Assembly: GCA_022769325.1 (NCBI GenBank)
Contig: JALEKC010000110.1
Coordinates: 1-33,393, forward strand
DNA length: 33,393 bases
Source of the DNA: Eubacterium sp.
GTDB taxonomy: Bacteria; Bacillota; Clostridia; Lachnospirales; Lachnospiraceae
Direction: 5' to 3'
The stretch's first letter is position 1. Every line of letters starts with the position of its first letter. Under the pieces are notes generated by a model. That model was not told the DNA's origin. It did not search any database and worked only from the letters and a program-made list of their open reading frames with translations. Below are positions 7,142 through 15,964 of this stretch, one piece after another. The position numbers and the translations under genes are program-made.

Positions 7142-7816
7142 TTGAAAAAACTTTTGCGAAAAAATCAAATTATCATAACGGCTCTTGTAGTTATGGTTGC
7201 CCTTGCTGGATATCTTAGCCTTGCAGGAGAAGATGAATTGGCATTGAATTTCAGCGAAGAGTCCGCACCGGCACAGGTGGAGCCTCAGAATACGGAAGAA
7301 ACTTCAGAAACAAAGGAGGCAGAGGAGGTGGATGACAGTGAGGTGGCGGATATCAGTGAAGAAGATACGGCGAAGGAAGAAGCCGAACAAGTGGATTCGG
7401 AAAAGGTGGTATCCAAGGAAAATGCCGGGGAAGCGGTTCTTGTAAATAATACCGTCAATGGGGATTATTTTGAATCGGCAAAACTTTCCCGGGAGCAGAC
7501 AAGGGCAAAAAACAAAGAAACTTTATTGGAACTTGTCAATAGCAAGACCGCTTCCGAGGCACAAAAAGAGAAAGCCATGAATGAAATTGTGGAAATGACA
7601 GCGGTAAATGAAAAAGAAACCGCCACCGAAAATCTTTTGGAAGCCAAAGGATTTGATGAGACGGTAGTGACTATCGTAAATGACAGCGTAGACGTGATTG
7701 TCAATGCAGAAAATCTGACGGAACAGCAGATTGCACAGATTGAAGATGTAGTAAAAAGAAAAGTGGAATGCACATCTGATAAAATTGTTATTTCTCCTGT
7801 TGGCAAAAAACAGTAA
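7142..7816 (+). CDS. spoIIIAH: Stage III sporulation protein AH
   Basis: Mother-cell partner of SpoIIQ; the two meet across the intermembrane space and form the channel zipper. Translation starts at TTG 7142, one base after the spoIIIAG stop, with a perfect AAGGAGG (7127-7133) eight bases upstream. The 224-residue protein has one membrane helix near residues 9-28 (IIITALVVMVALAGYLSLAG), a long acidic linker (about 32-100, many Glu and Asp), and a C-terminal ring-building domain ending VKRKVECTSDKIVISPV. Last gene of the operon; a vegetative-type promoter for the next unit begins inside its last codons. Confidence 0.93.
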   Translation: MKKLLRKNQIIITALVVMVALAGYLSLAGEDELALNFSEESAPAQVEPQNTEETSETKEAEEVDDSEVADISEEDTAKEEAEQVDSEKVVSKENAGEAVLVNNTVNGDYFESAKLSREQTRAKNKETLLELVNSKTASEAQKEKAMNEIVEMTAVNEKETATENLLEAKGFDETVVTIVNDSVDVIVNAENLTEQQIAQIEDVVKRKVECTSDKIVISPVGKKQ

Positions 7817-7828
7817 ATGTGGTAAACT
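7800..7828 (+). promoter_or_regulatory. Sigma-A-type promoter for yqhY-nusB and downstream genes
   Basis: TTGGCA (7800-7805), 17 bases, TAAACT (7823-7828). The -35 matches five of six consensus bases and the -10 four of six, at ideal spacing. The -35 overlaps the last codons of spoIIIAH. It would uncouple the housekeeping cluster from the sporulation operon. Confidence 0.55.
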
Positions 7829-7884
7829 AGAAACTGTATGATGTTCTTGAACATATATAGTTTATGATAAATGAGGTGACAGAT

Positions 7885-8253
7885 ATGGCAAAAGATGTAT
7901 TTGGATCAAAAGACAGTATTGGTGAAGTGCAGATTGCAAGCGATGTTGTTTCCGCAATCGCCGGTATTTCAGCCGCTGAGGTGGATGGTGTACAATCCAT
8001 TTCCGGTGGTGGTATCAATGACATTGCCGGAAAACTGGGAATGAAAAATTATTCCAAAGGAGTACGAGTGACAATTGCCGGGGAAAAGGCAGCTGTTGAA
8101 ATTTCCGTCACATTGAAATATGGATATAGTATTCCGGAAGTTTCGGAAAAAGTACAGGAAAAAGTATCTCAGGCAATTAAGAGCATGACCGGACTGGAAG
8201 TGGAAAAAGTCAATGTTCGCATTGCTGGAATCGCTTTGGAAGAACAGGCATAA
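7885..8253 (+). CDS. yqhY: Asp23/Gls24 family envelope protein (YqhY-like)
   Basis: Member of the Asp23/DUF322 family, small soluble proteins linked in Firmicutes to envelope stress or, for YqhY, to fatty-acid/acetyl-CoA carboxylase control; the biochemical activity is not established. GAGGTGA at 7873-7879 lies five bases before the ATG at 7885, preferred over the ATG at 7864 (122 residues). Typical segments are GEVQIASDVVSAIAGISAAEVDGV, GVRVTIAGEKAAVEISVTLKYG and VNVRIAGIAL near the C-terminus. Its place just before nusB repeats the Bacillus order yqhY-nusB, but accB/accC, its usual upstream neighbours, are absent here. Confidence 0.88.
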   Translation: MAKDVFGSKDSIGEVQIASDVVSAIAGISAAEVDGVQSISGGGINDIAGKLGMKNYSKGVRVTIAGEKAAVEISVTLKYGYSIPEVSEKVQEKVSQAIKSMTGLEVEKVNVRIAGIALEEQA

Positions 8254-8274
8254 AATATAGACTCCAGGAGTATG

Positions 8275-8311
8275 CAGCAAAGCGGCTTGAAAAAGAAAAG
8301 GCGCTTTGTTG
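8275..8311 (+). terminator. Stem-loop between yqhY and nusB
   Basis: CAGCAAAGCG (8275-8284) pairs with CGCTTTGTTG (8302-8311), ten pairs with one G-U, around a 17-base A-rich loop. No clear T-run follows, so it may be an attenuator or an mRNA processing site rather than a full terminator. Confidence 0.35.
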
Positions 8312-8369
8312 CGCTCTTGTTATGCCCAAAGAAAAAAGATACAAAATAGTATAAGAAATGAGGACGTAT

Positions 8370-8768
8370 ATGACTAGAAAAGAAATCAGAGAACAAGTTT
8401 TTATCTTGCTATTCCAAAGAGAGTTTTATGGTGAAGAACCCTTTGAAGAACAAAAAGAAACTTATATGTCAACCAAAGAAATAAGTGAAAAAGACTTACA
8501 ATATATCGAAAAACACACGACGGATATCATGGACAAGCTTCCGGAGATAGATTCCTTGATTTCGGAATATTCAAAGGGCTGGAAGATTGATCGTATCGGA
8601 AAAGAAGAACTGGCAATTTTGCGTCTGGCGATTTATGAGGCAAAATATGACGAAGAGATTCCGGTAGGTGTGGCGGTTAATGAGGCAGTGGAACTGGCAA
8701 AAACCTATGGAGCTGATGGTGGTGCTGCATTTGTCAATGGAATTTTGGGGAAGATTGTAAATGAATAG
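8370..8768 (+). CDS. nusB: Transcription antitermination factor NusB
   Basis: RNA-binding factor that, with NusE (S10), loads on boxA and supports antitermination on rRNA operons. From the ATG at 8370 (GAGGA five bases upstream) the protein is 132 residues and starts MTRKEIREQVFILLFQREF, the standard NusB opening; the ATG at 8358 would add four residues and has no SD. The helical C-terminal half shows KGWKIDRIGKEELAILRLAIYE and VAVNEAVELAKTYG, both family hallmarks, and ends with FVNGILGKI. The stop overlaps xseA by eight bases. Confidence 0.95.
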   Translation: MTRKEIREQVFILLFQREFYGEEPFEEQKETYMSTKEISEKDLQYIEKHTTDIMDKLPEIDSLISEYSKGWKIDRIGKEELAILRLAIYEAKYDEEIPVGVAVNEAVELAKTYGADGGAAFVNGILGKIVNE

Positions 8769-9990
8769 AGGAAATGTGTTTACGGTATCTGCCATTAATC
8801 AATATATCAAAATGATGTTTCAGAAGGACCAGGCATTGGCAGTTGTATTTGTAAAAGGAGAAATATCCAATTGCAAATATCACAGTTCCGGTCATATTTA
8901 TTTTACATTGAAAGACGCTTCTTCTGCCATTTCCTGTGTGATGTTTGCCGGGGACCGCAGACGACTGGAATTTCGCTTAGAAGATGGGCAGGAAGTTCTG
9001 ATTGGTGGAACCATTAGTGTATATGAAAGGGATGGAAGGTATCAACTGTATGCCAAAACCGTAAAACATGCCGGAGAAGGACTTTTGGCAGAAAAATATG
9101 AAAAATTGAAAAAAAAGCTGGAAGAAAAGGGATATTTTTCGCAGGAACACAAAAAGCAAATTCCTCCCTATGCCAAAAGGGTTGGGATTGTCACAGCAAA
9201 GACCGGGGCTGCCATACAGGATATTATCAATATAGCGACCCGAAGAAATCCTTATGTGCAATTGATTCTCTATCCTGCCAGGGTGCAGGGAGAGGGTGCC
9301 TGTGATACCATAGCAAATGGAATCCGCATCTTGGATGAAAAGAATCTGGATGTTATTATCGTGGGACGAGGTGGCGGTTCGATTGAGGATTTGTGGGCTT
9401 TTAATGAGGAAATTACCGCTGAGGCTATTTTTCATTGTAAAACCCCTGTTATCTCAGCCGTGGGTCATGAAACCGATACGACCATTGCAGACTACGTGGC
9501 GGATTTGCGGGCCCCGACCCCTTCAGCAGCAGCTGAACTTGCCGTATATGATGTCCGGCTTTTGCTGGAACAACTGGAGGATTATAAGGGGTATCTGGTT
9601 CGGGGAATGAATGACCGCATCGGAATGACACGGGAGCGTATGGCACTATTGGAGCGTCAGATTAAGTTTTATCATCCCTCCAACCAGATTCTGCAGACTA
9701 GACAATATTTAGCAGAATTAAGTGACCGTCTTTCAAGACAGATGCAGACCATGGTTCAGCAAAAGAGACACGATTTACAAATTTTGTCTGAGCGATTGGA
9801 TGGAATGTCTCCGCTGAAACGTTTGGAGAGTGGTTATGCCTATGTCGAAGGCGAGAACGAACAGAGGGTTGACAGCATTGAAAAAGTGAAACCGGAGGAT
9901 ACGATTCAGGTTGTCCTTTGGGATGGAAAGATAAAAGCCCATGTGGTTGCCACAGAGAAAAATCAAGTCCTGAAAGGGGAAAACAGATAG
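8761..9990 (+). CDS. xseA: Exodeoxyribonuclease VII large subunit
   Basis: Catalytic subunit of exonuclease VII, which degrades single-stranded DNA from both ends to oligonucleotides. The 409-residue product has an N-terminal OB-fold for ssDNA (about residues 1-100, with KGEISNCKYHSSGHIYFTLKD), the catalytic domain with RVGIVTAKTGAAIQDI, VIIVGRGGGSIEDLWAFNEE and TPVISAVGHETDTTIADYVAD, and a helical C-terminal arm that binds XseB. It is shorter than the Escherichia protein (about 456), mainly in the coiled arm. Starts inside the end of nusB and abuts xseB without a gap. Confidence 0.96.
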   Translation: MNRGNVFTVSAINQYIKMMFQKDQALAVVFVKGEISNCKYHSSGHIYFTLKDASSAISCVMFAGDRRRLEFRLEDGQEVLIGGTISVYERDGRYQLYAKTVKHAGEGLLAEKYEKLKKKLEEKGYFSQEHKKQIPPYAKRVGIVTAKTGAAIQDIINIATRRNPYVQLILYPARVQGEGACDTIANGIRILDEKNLDVIIVGRGGGSIEDLWAFNEEITAEAIFHCKTPVISAVGHETDTTIADYVADLRAPTPSAAAELAVYDVRLLLEQLEDYKGYLVRGMNDRIGMTRERMALLERQIKFYHPSNQILQTRQYLAELSDRLSRQMQTMVQQKRHDLQILSERLDGMSPLKRLESGYAYVEGENEQRVDSIEKVKPEDTIQVVLWDGKIKAHVVATEKNQVLKGENR

Positions 9991-10182
9991 ATGGAATTAG
10001 AAGAAATAATGACACAATTGGAAGAAACCGTTGTTACCATGGAACATGAAAAACTTTCATTGGAGGAAGCCTATGCAACCTTTTCCCGTGGAATGAAACT
10101 TGTGATGGAGGGAAATAAAGCCATTGACCAGGTGGAAAAAAAGGTACAGGTTTTGATGGAAGAAGCGGAGGAAGCAGAATGA
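9991..10182 (+). CDS. xseB: Exodeoxyribonuclease VII small subunit
   Basis: Small helical subunit that wraps around the XseA arm; several copies bind each large subunit. The 63 residues include LEEIMTQLEETVVTME and LSLEEAYATFSRGMKLV, the conserved two-helix signature, followed by a Glu-rich tail. The ATG follows the xseA stop immediately, with AAAGGGGA about ten bases upstream. The last four bases overlap ispA (ATGA), so ispA is probably translationally coupled. Confidence 0.94.
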   Translation: MELEEIMTQLEETVVTMEHEKLSLEEAYATFSRGMKLVMEGNKAIDQVEKKVQVLMEEAEEAE

Positions 10183-11078
10183 AAGTGGAAGAAATACTGA
10201 AAGAGCGTGCCAAAGAGGCAGAAGATAAGATCGTATCCTATCTGCCGGAAATTCAGGGTTATCCGAAAACGATACTGGATGCCATGGCTTATAGTGTCGA
10301 AGCCGGAGGCAAACGAATTCGCCCGGTTTTGATGCGGGAAGTATATGAAATGTGTGGTGGAACAAAGGAGGATATTATCTTGCCATTTATGGCAGCCATT
10401 GAGATGATTCATACGTATTCTCTTATTCATGATGATTTGCCTGCCATGGACAATGATGAATATCGCCGTGGGAAATTGACCACCCATAAGAAATACGGAG
10501 AAGCCATGGGAATTCTTGCCGGAGATGCTCTTTTGAATTATGCTTATGAGACAGCCCTTCAGGCTTTTGATAAAGCAGTGGAGGAAAAAGAGTTGAGACG
10601 AATCGCCGAAGCGTTGAAGGTGCTCGCTGGAAAAGCCGGTATATATGGGATGGTTGGCGGACAAGTGGTAGATGTGGAAAAAGATGGGGATTTTGTGGAC
10701 GAAGACATGCTTATGTATGTTTATGTCAACAAAACTTCTGCTCTTCTGGAAAGCTGCTTTATGATTGGTGGTATTTTGGCTGGTTGTTCCCGGGAACAAG
10801 TGGAAATACTGGAGAAAAGCGCCAGAAATTTGGGGGTAGCCTTTCAGATACAGGATGATATTTTAGATGTTGTGGGAGATGCGAAAACCTTGGGGAAACC
10901 GGTGGGCTCAGATGCAAGAAATGAAAAGACCACCTATGTATCCATGTATGGATTAGAGGAAGCGCGAAAGAAAGTCAGTGAGTATACCGAGGAATCCATT
11001 GTTCTTCTTCAGAATTTTGATGGGGAAAAAACCTTCCTCATGGAACTGATGACTTGGATGATTCAGCGCGACAAATAA
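10179..11078 (+). CDS. ispA: Short-chain polyprenyl (farnesyl) diphosphate synthase
   Basis: Condenses dimethylallyl and isopentenyl diphosphate to farnesyl (possibly geranylgeranyl) diphosphate for undecaprenyl, quinone or carotenoid routes. The 299-residue protein has both Asp-rich motifs: DDLPAMD at residues 85-91 and DDILD at 226-230, plus GGKRIRPVL near 43-51. The residues before the first motif (HTYSLIHDD) match bacterial IspA-type farnesyl synthases, so FPP is the most likely product, although chain length cannot be proved by eye. It sits directly before dxs, the first enzyme of the MEP pathway, as in many Firmicutes. Confidence 0.93.
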   Translation: MKVEEILKERAKEAEDKIVSYLPEIQGYPKTILDAMAYSVEAGGKRIRPVLMREVYEMCGGTKEDIILPFMAAIEMIHTYSLIHDDLPAMDNDEYRRGKLTTHKKYGEAMGILAGDALLNYAYETALQAFDKAVEEKELRRIAEALKVLAGKAGIYGMVGGQVVDVEKDGDFVDEDMLMYVYVNKTSALLESCFMIGGILAGCSREQVEILEKSARNLGVAFQIQDDILDVVGDAKTLGKPVGSDARNEKTTYVSMYGLEEARKKVSEYTEESIVLLQNFDGEKTFLMELMTWMIQRDK

Positions 11079-11095
11079 GAGAAAAGAGTGAGAAA

Positions 11096-12973
11096 ATGAG
11101 CCGTTTACTGGATGAAATAAAGAAAGAAAATGACATCAAAAAGATTTCGCCGCAGGAGTATCGGAGATTGGCAAAAGAAATCCGGGTTCAATTGGTGAAA
11201 AGCGTAAGTCGCACCGGAGGGCATCTTGCGTCCAATCTGGGTGCAGTGGAACTTACGATGGCATTGCATCTTTTTCTGGATTTTCCCAAAGATAAATTGG
11301 TTTGGGATGTGGGACATCAGGCATATGTCCACAAAATATTGACCGGTCGAGGAAAGGAATTTCGTACGCTTCGCCAATTGGATGGACTGAGTGGTTTCCC
11401 AAAGGTAAGTGAAAATCCGGCAGATACCTTTAATACCGGTCACAGTTCTACCTCTTTGTCCATCGCTCTCGGGCTGGCAAAGGCCAGAGACTTGCGGGGT
11501 ACGGACGAAAAAGTGGTGGCCGTTATCGGAGATGGTGCTCTTTCCGGAGGTATGGCTTTTGAGGCCCTCAACAATGCAGAGCAGATGAAGTCCAATCTTA
11601 TTATGGTTTTAAATGACAATAAAATGTCTATTTCCAAAAACGTAGGGGGAATGGCAAGATATCTTGGAAAAGCGCGTACAAATCGCAAATATAATGATTT
11701 GAAAGTCAATATTGAAGAACGTCTGGACCGGATTCCCAATGTAGGTGTATCCATGGCAGAGACCATAAAAAATGCAAAAAATTCGTTGAAACATTTATTT
11801 GTACCCGGGATGTTCTTTGAAGAAATGGGCATTGTCTATGTGGGTCCTATTGATGGACATGATGTGGAAAGTATATTGACCGCTCTGCAGGCAGCAGAGC
11901 GCATGAAAAACCGCCCGGTTTTGATTCATGTTGTGACAAAAAAAGGAAAAGGATATCGGCCGGCGGAGGAAAATCCGTCTGTTTTTCATGGAGTTGGTCC
12001 CTTTAATCCCAAGAGCGGAGAAGTGTTAGAACAGTCTGAGGAAACCTACACGGATGTCTTTGGACAATGGATGATTAAGAAAGGAAGGCAGCAGGAAGAA
12101 TTGGTTTCCGTCTGTGCGGCTATGCCGGATGGAACCGGAGTGAAGGCTTTTTCAGAGGAATTTCCAAAGCGCTTTTTTGATGTGGGAATTGCCGAAGAAC
12201 ACGCAGTGACCTTTGCAGCAGGCCTTGTGGCAGGGGGGCTCCGTCCGGTAGTATCCATTTATTCTACCTTTTTGCAGCGTGCCTACGACCAGATTATCCA
12301 CGACGTATGTCTCAACCGCTTGCCGGTGATTTTTGCTGTGGACCGGAGTGGTATCGTGGGACGGGATGGAGATACCCATCAGGGGATTTTTGATTTGTCT
12401 TACCTGACGTCCATCCCTCATATGACAGTGATTTCGCCTATGGACAAAGAAGAAATGATTGGGGCTTTTGATTTTGCCTATGGCTTTGACGGACCGGTGG
12501 CGGTTCGATATCCGAGAGGAAAGGTATATGAAAATGAGATTTGCCATTCTGCTTTTTCTCTGGGAAAAGGGGAAGTGATTCTGGAACCGGAGAATTCCCA
12601 GGTGGTGATTTTTGCCGTGGGGGACATGGTGTCAAAGGCATTGGAAGTTGCCCACAAACTTCAAGGGAAAAAAGCAGTTACGGTTATCAATATGCGCTTT
12701 GTAAAACCTTTTGATAAAGAAATGGTAAAAACTTTCGCAAAGAAAAATCAAGTGGTTGTTACCATGGAAGACAGTGAGAAAATAGGAGGATTTGGTCAGC
12801 AGGTGGAGTCCTTTTTGGTGGAGCAGGGCTGTGTGCCGGAGAAATTTGTCAATTGCTCCTTGGAAGACTGCTTTGTGGAACATGGTTCACCGGAAGAACT
12901 TTATGCAAGATATGGCTTGGATGCAGAATGGGTGATTCAACAGATTGAAAAAGAGCCGGGAGGGGAAAAGTAA
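11096..12973 (+). CDS. dxs: 1-deoxy-D-xylulose-5-phosphate synthase
   Basis: Thiamine-diphosphate enzyme joining pyruvate and glyceraldehyde 3-phosphate, the first step of the MEP isoprenoid pathway. The ATG at 11096 gives 625 residues; the upstream in-frame TTG at 11054 would overlap ispA and lacks family similarity. Seen in order: GGHLASNLGAVELT, GHQAYVHKILTGR, FNTGHSSTSLSIALG, the cofactor-binding GDGALSGGMAFEALNN with NDNKMSIS, then the second domain with DVGIAEEHAVTFAAGL (catalytic Glu) and DRSGIVGRDGDTHQG, and a C-terminal transketolase domain. The SD is weak (GAGTGAG). The stop shares one base with the tlyA start. Confidence 0.96.
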   Translation: MSRLLDEIKKENDIKKISPQEYRRLAKEIRVQLVKSVSRTGGHLASNLGAVELTMALHLFLDFPKDKLVWDVGHQAYVHKILTGRGKEFRTLRQLDGLSGFPKVSENPADTFNTGHSSTSLSIALGLAKARDLRGTDEKVVAVIGDGALSGGMAFEALNNAEQMKSNLIMVLNDNKMSISKNVGGMARYLGKARTNRKYNDLKVNIEERLDRIPNVGVSMAETIKNAKNSLKHLFVPGMFFEEMGIVYVGPIDGHDVESILTALQAAERMKNRPVLIHVVTKKGKGYRPAEENPSVFHGVGPFNPKSGEVLEQSEETYTDVFGQWMIKKGRQQEELVSVCAAMPDGTGVKAFSEEFPKRFFDVGIAEEHAVTFAAGLVAGGLRPVVSIYSTFLQRAYDQIIHDVCLNRLPVIFAVDRSGIVGRDGDTHQGIFDLSYLTSIPHMTVISPMDKEEMIGAFDFAYGFDGPVAVRYPRGKVYENEICHSAFSLGKGEVILEPENSQVVIFAVGDMVSKALEVAHKLQGKKAVTVINMRFVKPFDKEMVKTFAKKNQVVVTMEDSEKIGGFGQQVESFLVEQGCVPEKFVNCSLEDCFVEHGSPEELYARYGLDAEWVIQQIEKEPGGEK

Positions 12974-13824
12974 TGGAAAAAGAACGTCTGGATGTGCTTT
13001 TGGTCAATCGTGGGATGGTAGAATCCAGAGAAAAAGCCAAGGCAATTATTATGACAGGAAATGTATTTGTCAACGAGCAGCGGGAAGATAAAGCCGGACA
13101 GAAATTTCCCCTGGATGTCTATATCGAGATTCGTGGGAAAAAGTTAAAATTTGTGAGCCGAGGAGGCTACAAATTGGAAAAGGCGCTTCAGGTATTTCCC
13201 ATTGAATTGGAACATTTGACCTGCATGGACGTGGGGGCTTCCACAGGTGGATTTACCGATTGTATGTTGCAAAACGGTGCTCGCTTTGTCTATGCCGTAG
13301 ATGTGGGAACCAACCAGCTGGCATGGAAACTCAGACAAGATGAGCGAGTGCGTTCCATGGAAAAAACCAATATCCGTTATGTTACACCGGAAGATATCGG
13401 TGAACCGGTGGATTTTGTATCCATTGATGTGGCTTTTATCTCTCTTACCAAGGTGCTGGAACCTATTTATGCTTTGATGAAAGACGAGGCAACGATGGTT
13501 TGCCTGATTAAACCACAATTCGAAGCCGGCAGGGAAAAAGTAGGGAAAAAAGGTGTTGTCCGGGACAAATCCGTACACGAAGAAGTGATAGAAAAGGTGA
13601 TTCTATATGCCAAAAGCCTTTCTTTTCAAATTTGCGGGCTGGACTTTTCACCGATACGGGGGCCGGAAGGAAATATTGAATATTTATTATATCTTCGGAA
13701 AAAGGGAAATTCTTCTTCCGGTTTTGAGGAAAAGGAGTGGGAAGAACTTCGAGAGAGAATCCATCAGGTGATAGAAGAAGCACAGGAACATGCAGTAAAA
13801 CATGCGGAGGATATTTCGGAATGA
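12973..13824 (+). CDS. tlyA: TlyA-family rRNA 2'-O-methyltransferase (YqxC type)
   Basis: S4-domain RNA methyltransferase; characterised TlyA proteins 2'-O-methylate cytidines of 16S and 23S rRNA and affect capreomycin susceptibility. The 283-residue protein has the S4 domain at about 1-65 (ERLDVLLVNRGMVESREKA), then a FtsJ-like domain with SRGGYKLEKAL at 62-72, SAM motif DVGASTGGFTD at 86-96, SIDVAFISL and IKPQFEAGR. The last 30 residues are a charged helix. It overlaps dxs by one base and nadK by four. The old name hemolysin A reflects an unproven activity. Confidence 0.93.
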   Translation: MEKERLDVLLVNRGMVESREKAKAIIMTGNVFVNEQREDKAGQKFPLDVYIEIRGKKLKFVSRGGYKLEKALQVFPIELEHLTCMDVGASTGGFTDCMLQNGARFVYAVDVGTNQLAWKLRQDERVRSMEKTNIRYVTPEDIGEPVDFVSIDVAFISLTKVLEPIYALMKDEATMVCLIKPQFEAGREKVGKKGVVRDKSVHEEVIEKVILYAKSLSFQICGLDFSPIRGPEGNIEYLLYLRKKGNSSSGFEEKEWEELRERIHQVIEEAQEHAVKHAEDISE

Positions 13825-14642
13825 ATAGATATTATCTTATCGTAAATGAGGAGAAAGATTCCGGATGCCGGGTGGCAAAGGGAATTCAAGAATATATGGA
13901 AAAGGCCGGTCACCAGGTAACGATGCAGTCTCATGATGCCATTGATATACCGGAGAAAAATGCGGACATGGCCATCGTTCTCGGGGGAGACGGGACGGTG
14001 ATTTCAGCGGCAAAGAAGATTGCCGCCGCCGGTATTCCGATTTTAGGAGTTAATCTTGGGACGCTTGGTTTTTTGACCGAGATAGAAAAACCCAAAATTT
14101 ATCCGGCGTTGGATGCTGTGATGGCAGGAAATTATCGAATTGAGAGCCGGATGGCATTGACAGCAGAGGTGAAAAAAACCGGAGAGACCCATTTTGCGGT
14201 GAATGAAATCGTTGTGGGGAAGCGGGATTTTGGTCGTATGGTAACCACAAGCGTGTGGGTGGATGACGAGTTGATGGATTCCTATGTTGCCGATGGTGTT
14301 TTGATTGCGACCCCTACGGGTTCTACCGCATATAATCTGTCAGCCGGAGGGCCGATTCTGTCTCCTGCTATGGAGGCAGTTGTCATCACACCCATTTGTC
14401 CCCATGCATTTAATAAACGAAGTTTGGTAGTTTCTTCACAAACTAAAATTCGTGTTCAAGTTGAAAAAACAAGAGAAAGTTATCTGGATGAAGCATCCGT
14501 CCGATGCGATGGAGAAGTCTGTGGAGCTATGGAGACCGGGGATGTGGTAGTCATTGAAAAAGCAGCCCGGAGCTTTGATATGGTATGTGTGGGCGATGTG
14601 GGATTTTACCAGAAAATGCGAAGCAAGCTAAATCGCACGTAA
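13821..14642 (+). CDS. nadK: NAD kinase
   Basis: Phosphorylates NAD+ to NADP+ with ATP or polyphosphate. From the ATG at 13821, which overlaps the tlyA stop (ATGA) with GGAGG ten bases upstream, the protein is 273 residues; the upstream in-frame ATG at 13737 lies within tlyA. The catalytic GGDGT is at residues 55-59, NLGTLGFL at 79-86, then FAVNEIVVG and the substrate loop DGVLIATPTGSTAYNLSAGGPI. The C-terminal domain ends normally. The order tlyA-nadK-argR is common in Clostridia. Confidence 0.96.
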   Translation: MNRYYLIVNEEKDSGCRVAKGIQEYMEKAGHQVTMQSHDAIDIPEKNADMAIVLGGDGTVISAAKKIAAAGIPILGVNLGTLGFLTEIEKPKIYPALDAVMAGNYRIESRMALTAEVKKTGETHFAVNEIVVGKRDFGRMVTTSVWVDDELMDSYVADGVLIATPTGSTAYNLSAGGPILSPAMEAVVITPICPHAFNKRSLVVSSQTKIRVQVEKTRESYLDEASVRCDGEVCGAMETGDVVVIEKAARSFDMVCVGDVGFYQKMRSKLNRT

Positions 14643-14661
14643 GGAGATGGAGAGTGGCAAC

Positions 14662-15147
14662 GTGAAAAAGAAGCGACAGGAACAGATAATAGAAATTATA
14701 CAAAATCATGAAGTAGAAACGCAGGAAGATCTTGCGAGATATCTGACGGAAGCCGGGTATGCAGTGACCCAGGCAACGGTTTCCCGTGATATCCGGGAAT
14801 TGTCTCTGGAGAAAGTGCCTGGTCGGCAAGTGAAACAAAAATATGCCATGCGTATGTCATCGGTGCCTGTTTCAGAGGCGGTAAGACCCACAGGCCAGAC
14901 ACCCAATCGATATGCTTCTCTTTTGCAGGACGGTATCGTATCCATGGAGCAGGCAGGAAATCTTCTGGTGATTAAGACTGCCGTGGGAATGGCCATGGCG
15001 GTGGCGGCGGCATTGGATGCATTGGAAATCCAAGGAATCATTGGCTGTATCGCCGGTGATGATACCATTATGTGTGCTGTAAAGACAGAAAAAATGGTTC
15101 AAAATGTCATTGAAAATCTGCAAAACTTGATTCTTCAGATAAAATGA
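14662..15147 (+). CDS. argR: Arginine repressor ArgR/AhrC
   Basis: Arginine-dependent hexameric regulator of arginine synthesis and breakdown genes. I choose the GTG at 14662: GGAGAG at 14649-14654 is seven bases away and the product then starts (M)KKKRQEQIIEIIQ as in other ArgR proteins. The ATG at 14647 has its SD touching it. In 161 residues, the winged-helix domain (about 1-70) has TQEDLARYLTEAGYAVTQAT followed by VSRDIRELSLEKV, and the C-terminal domain has the arginine-binding GCIAGDDTIMCAV. argH lies about 4.4 kb downstream and is a plausible target. Confidence 0.95.
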   Translation: MKKKRQEQIIEIIQNHEVETQEDLARYLTEAGYAVTQATVSRDIRELSLEKVPGRQVKQKYAMRMSSVPVSEAVRPTGQTPNRYASLLQDGIVSMEQAGNLLVIKTAVGMAMAVAAALDALEIQGIIGCIAGDDTIMCAVKTEKMVQNVIENLQNLILQIK

Positions 15148-15155
15148 TGTATGAT
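15127..15155 (+). promoter_or_regulatory. Sigma-A-type promoter of yebC
   Basis: TTGATT (15127-15132), 17 bases, TATGAT (15150-15155). The -10 matches five of six consensus bases and the -35 four. It overlaps the last codons of argR and the ATG of yebC is 37 bases beyond the -10. Confidence 0.6.
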
Positions 15156-15191
15156 AGAATACAAAGGTAACAAAATGTAAGGAGGCTAACC

Positions 15192-15920
15192 ATGTCAGGA
15201 CATTCAAAATTTGCTAATATTAAGCATAAAAAAGAGAAAAATGATGCAAAGAAAGGAAAAATCTTTACCGTAATCGGACGTGAAATCGCCGTTGCTGTCA
15301 AAGAGGGAGGACCGGATCCAAACAACAACAGTAAACTGCGTGATGTCATTGCCAAAGCAAAGGCCAATAATATGCCCAATGATACCATTGACCGTGGAAT
15401 TAAAAAGGCAGCAGGAAACGTGGATGCGGTAAATTATGTAAATATTACATACGAAGGATACGGACCAAGCGGTACAGCCATTATCGTAGAGGCACTTACG
15501 GACAACAAAAACCGTACGGCATCCAATGTTCGAAATGCATTTACCAAAGGAAATGGAAATGTTGGAACTACCGGATGTGTATCTTATATGTTTGATACCA
15601 AAGGTCAGATTATCGTAGATAAGGAAGAATATGAGACGGACCCGGATGAGTTTATGATGCTTGCATTGGATGCGGGAGCAGAGGATTTCAATGAAGAAGA
15701 AGACAGTTATGAAATTCTGACCAATCCGGATGACTTTAGTCAGGTTCGTGAAGCACTGGAAAAAGAAGGTGTTCCAATGGCTCAGGCAGAAGTGACGATG
15801 ATTCCTCAAAATTATGTAGAACTTACCAGTGAGGAAGATGTGAAAATGTTCAATCGTATCATGGATCTTTTAGATGAAGATGACGATGTTCAGGCGGTAT
15901 ATCACAATGTAGATGAATAA
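15192..15920 (+). CDS. yebC: YebC/PmpR family protein
   Basis: Member of the YebC/TACO1 family, long annotated as transcriptional regulators and more recently tied to translation, with YebC-type proteins helping ribosomes through proline-rich stretches. The 242-residue protein starts [20 protein letters not shown], the family signature, followed by [43 protein letters not shown] and [19 protein letters not shown]. The acidic C-terminal domain ends [24 protein letters not shown] precedes the ATG and a good promoter lies upstream. It occupies the place where recN usually follows argR. Confidence 0.95.
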   Translation: MSGHSKFANIKHKKEKNDAKKGKIFTVIGREIAVAVKEGGPDPNNNSKLRDVIAKAKANNMPNDTIDRGIKKAAGNVDAVNYVNITYEGYGPSGTAIIVEALTDNKNRTASNVRNAFTKGNGNVGTTGCVSYMFDTKGQIIVDKEEYETDPDEFMMLALDAGAEDFNEEEDSYEILTNPDDFSQVREALEKEGVPMAQAEVTMIPQNYVELTSEEDVKMFNRIMDLLDEDDDVQAVYHNVDE

Positions 15921-15964
15921 GAAAAACAGCCTTGTTTTGAAAAAACTCAGAAAGGAGAGACACG

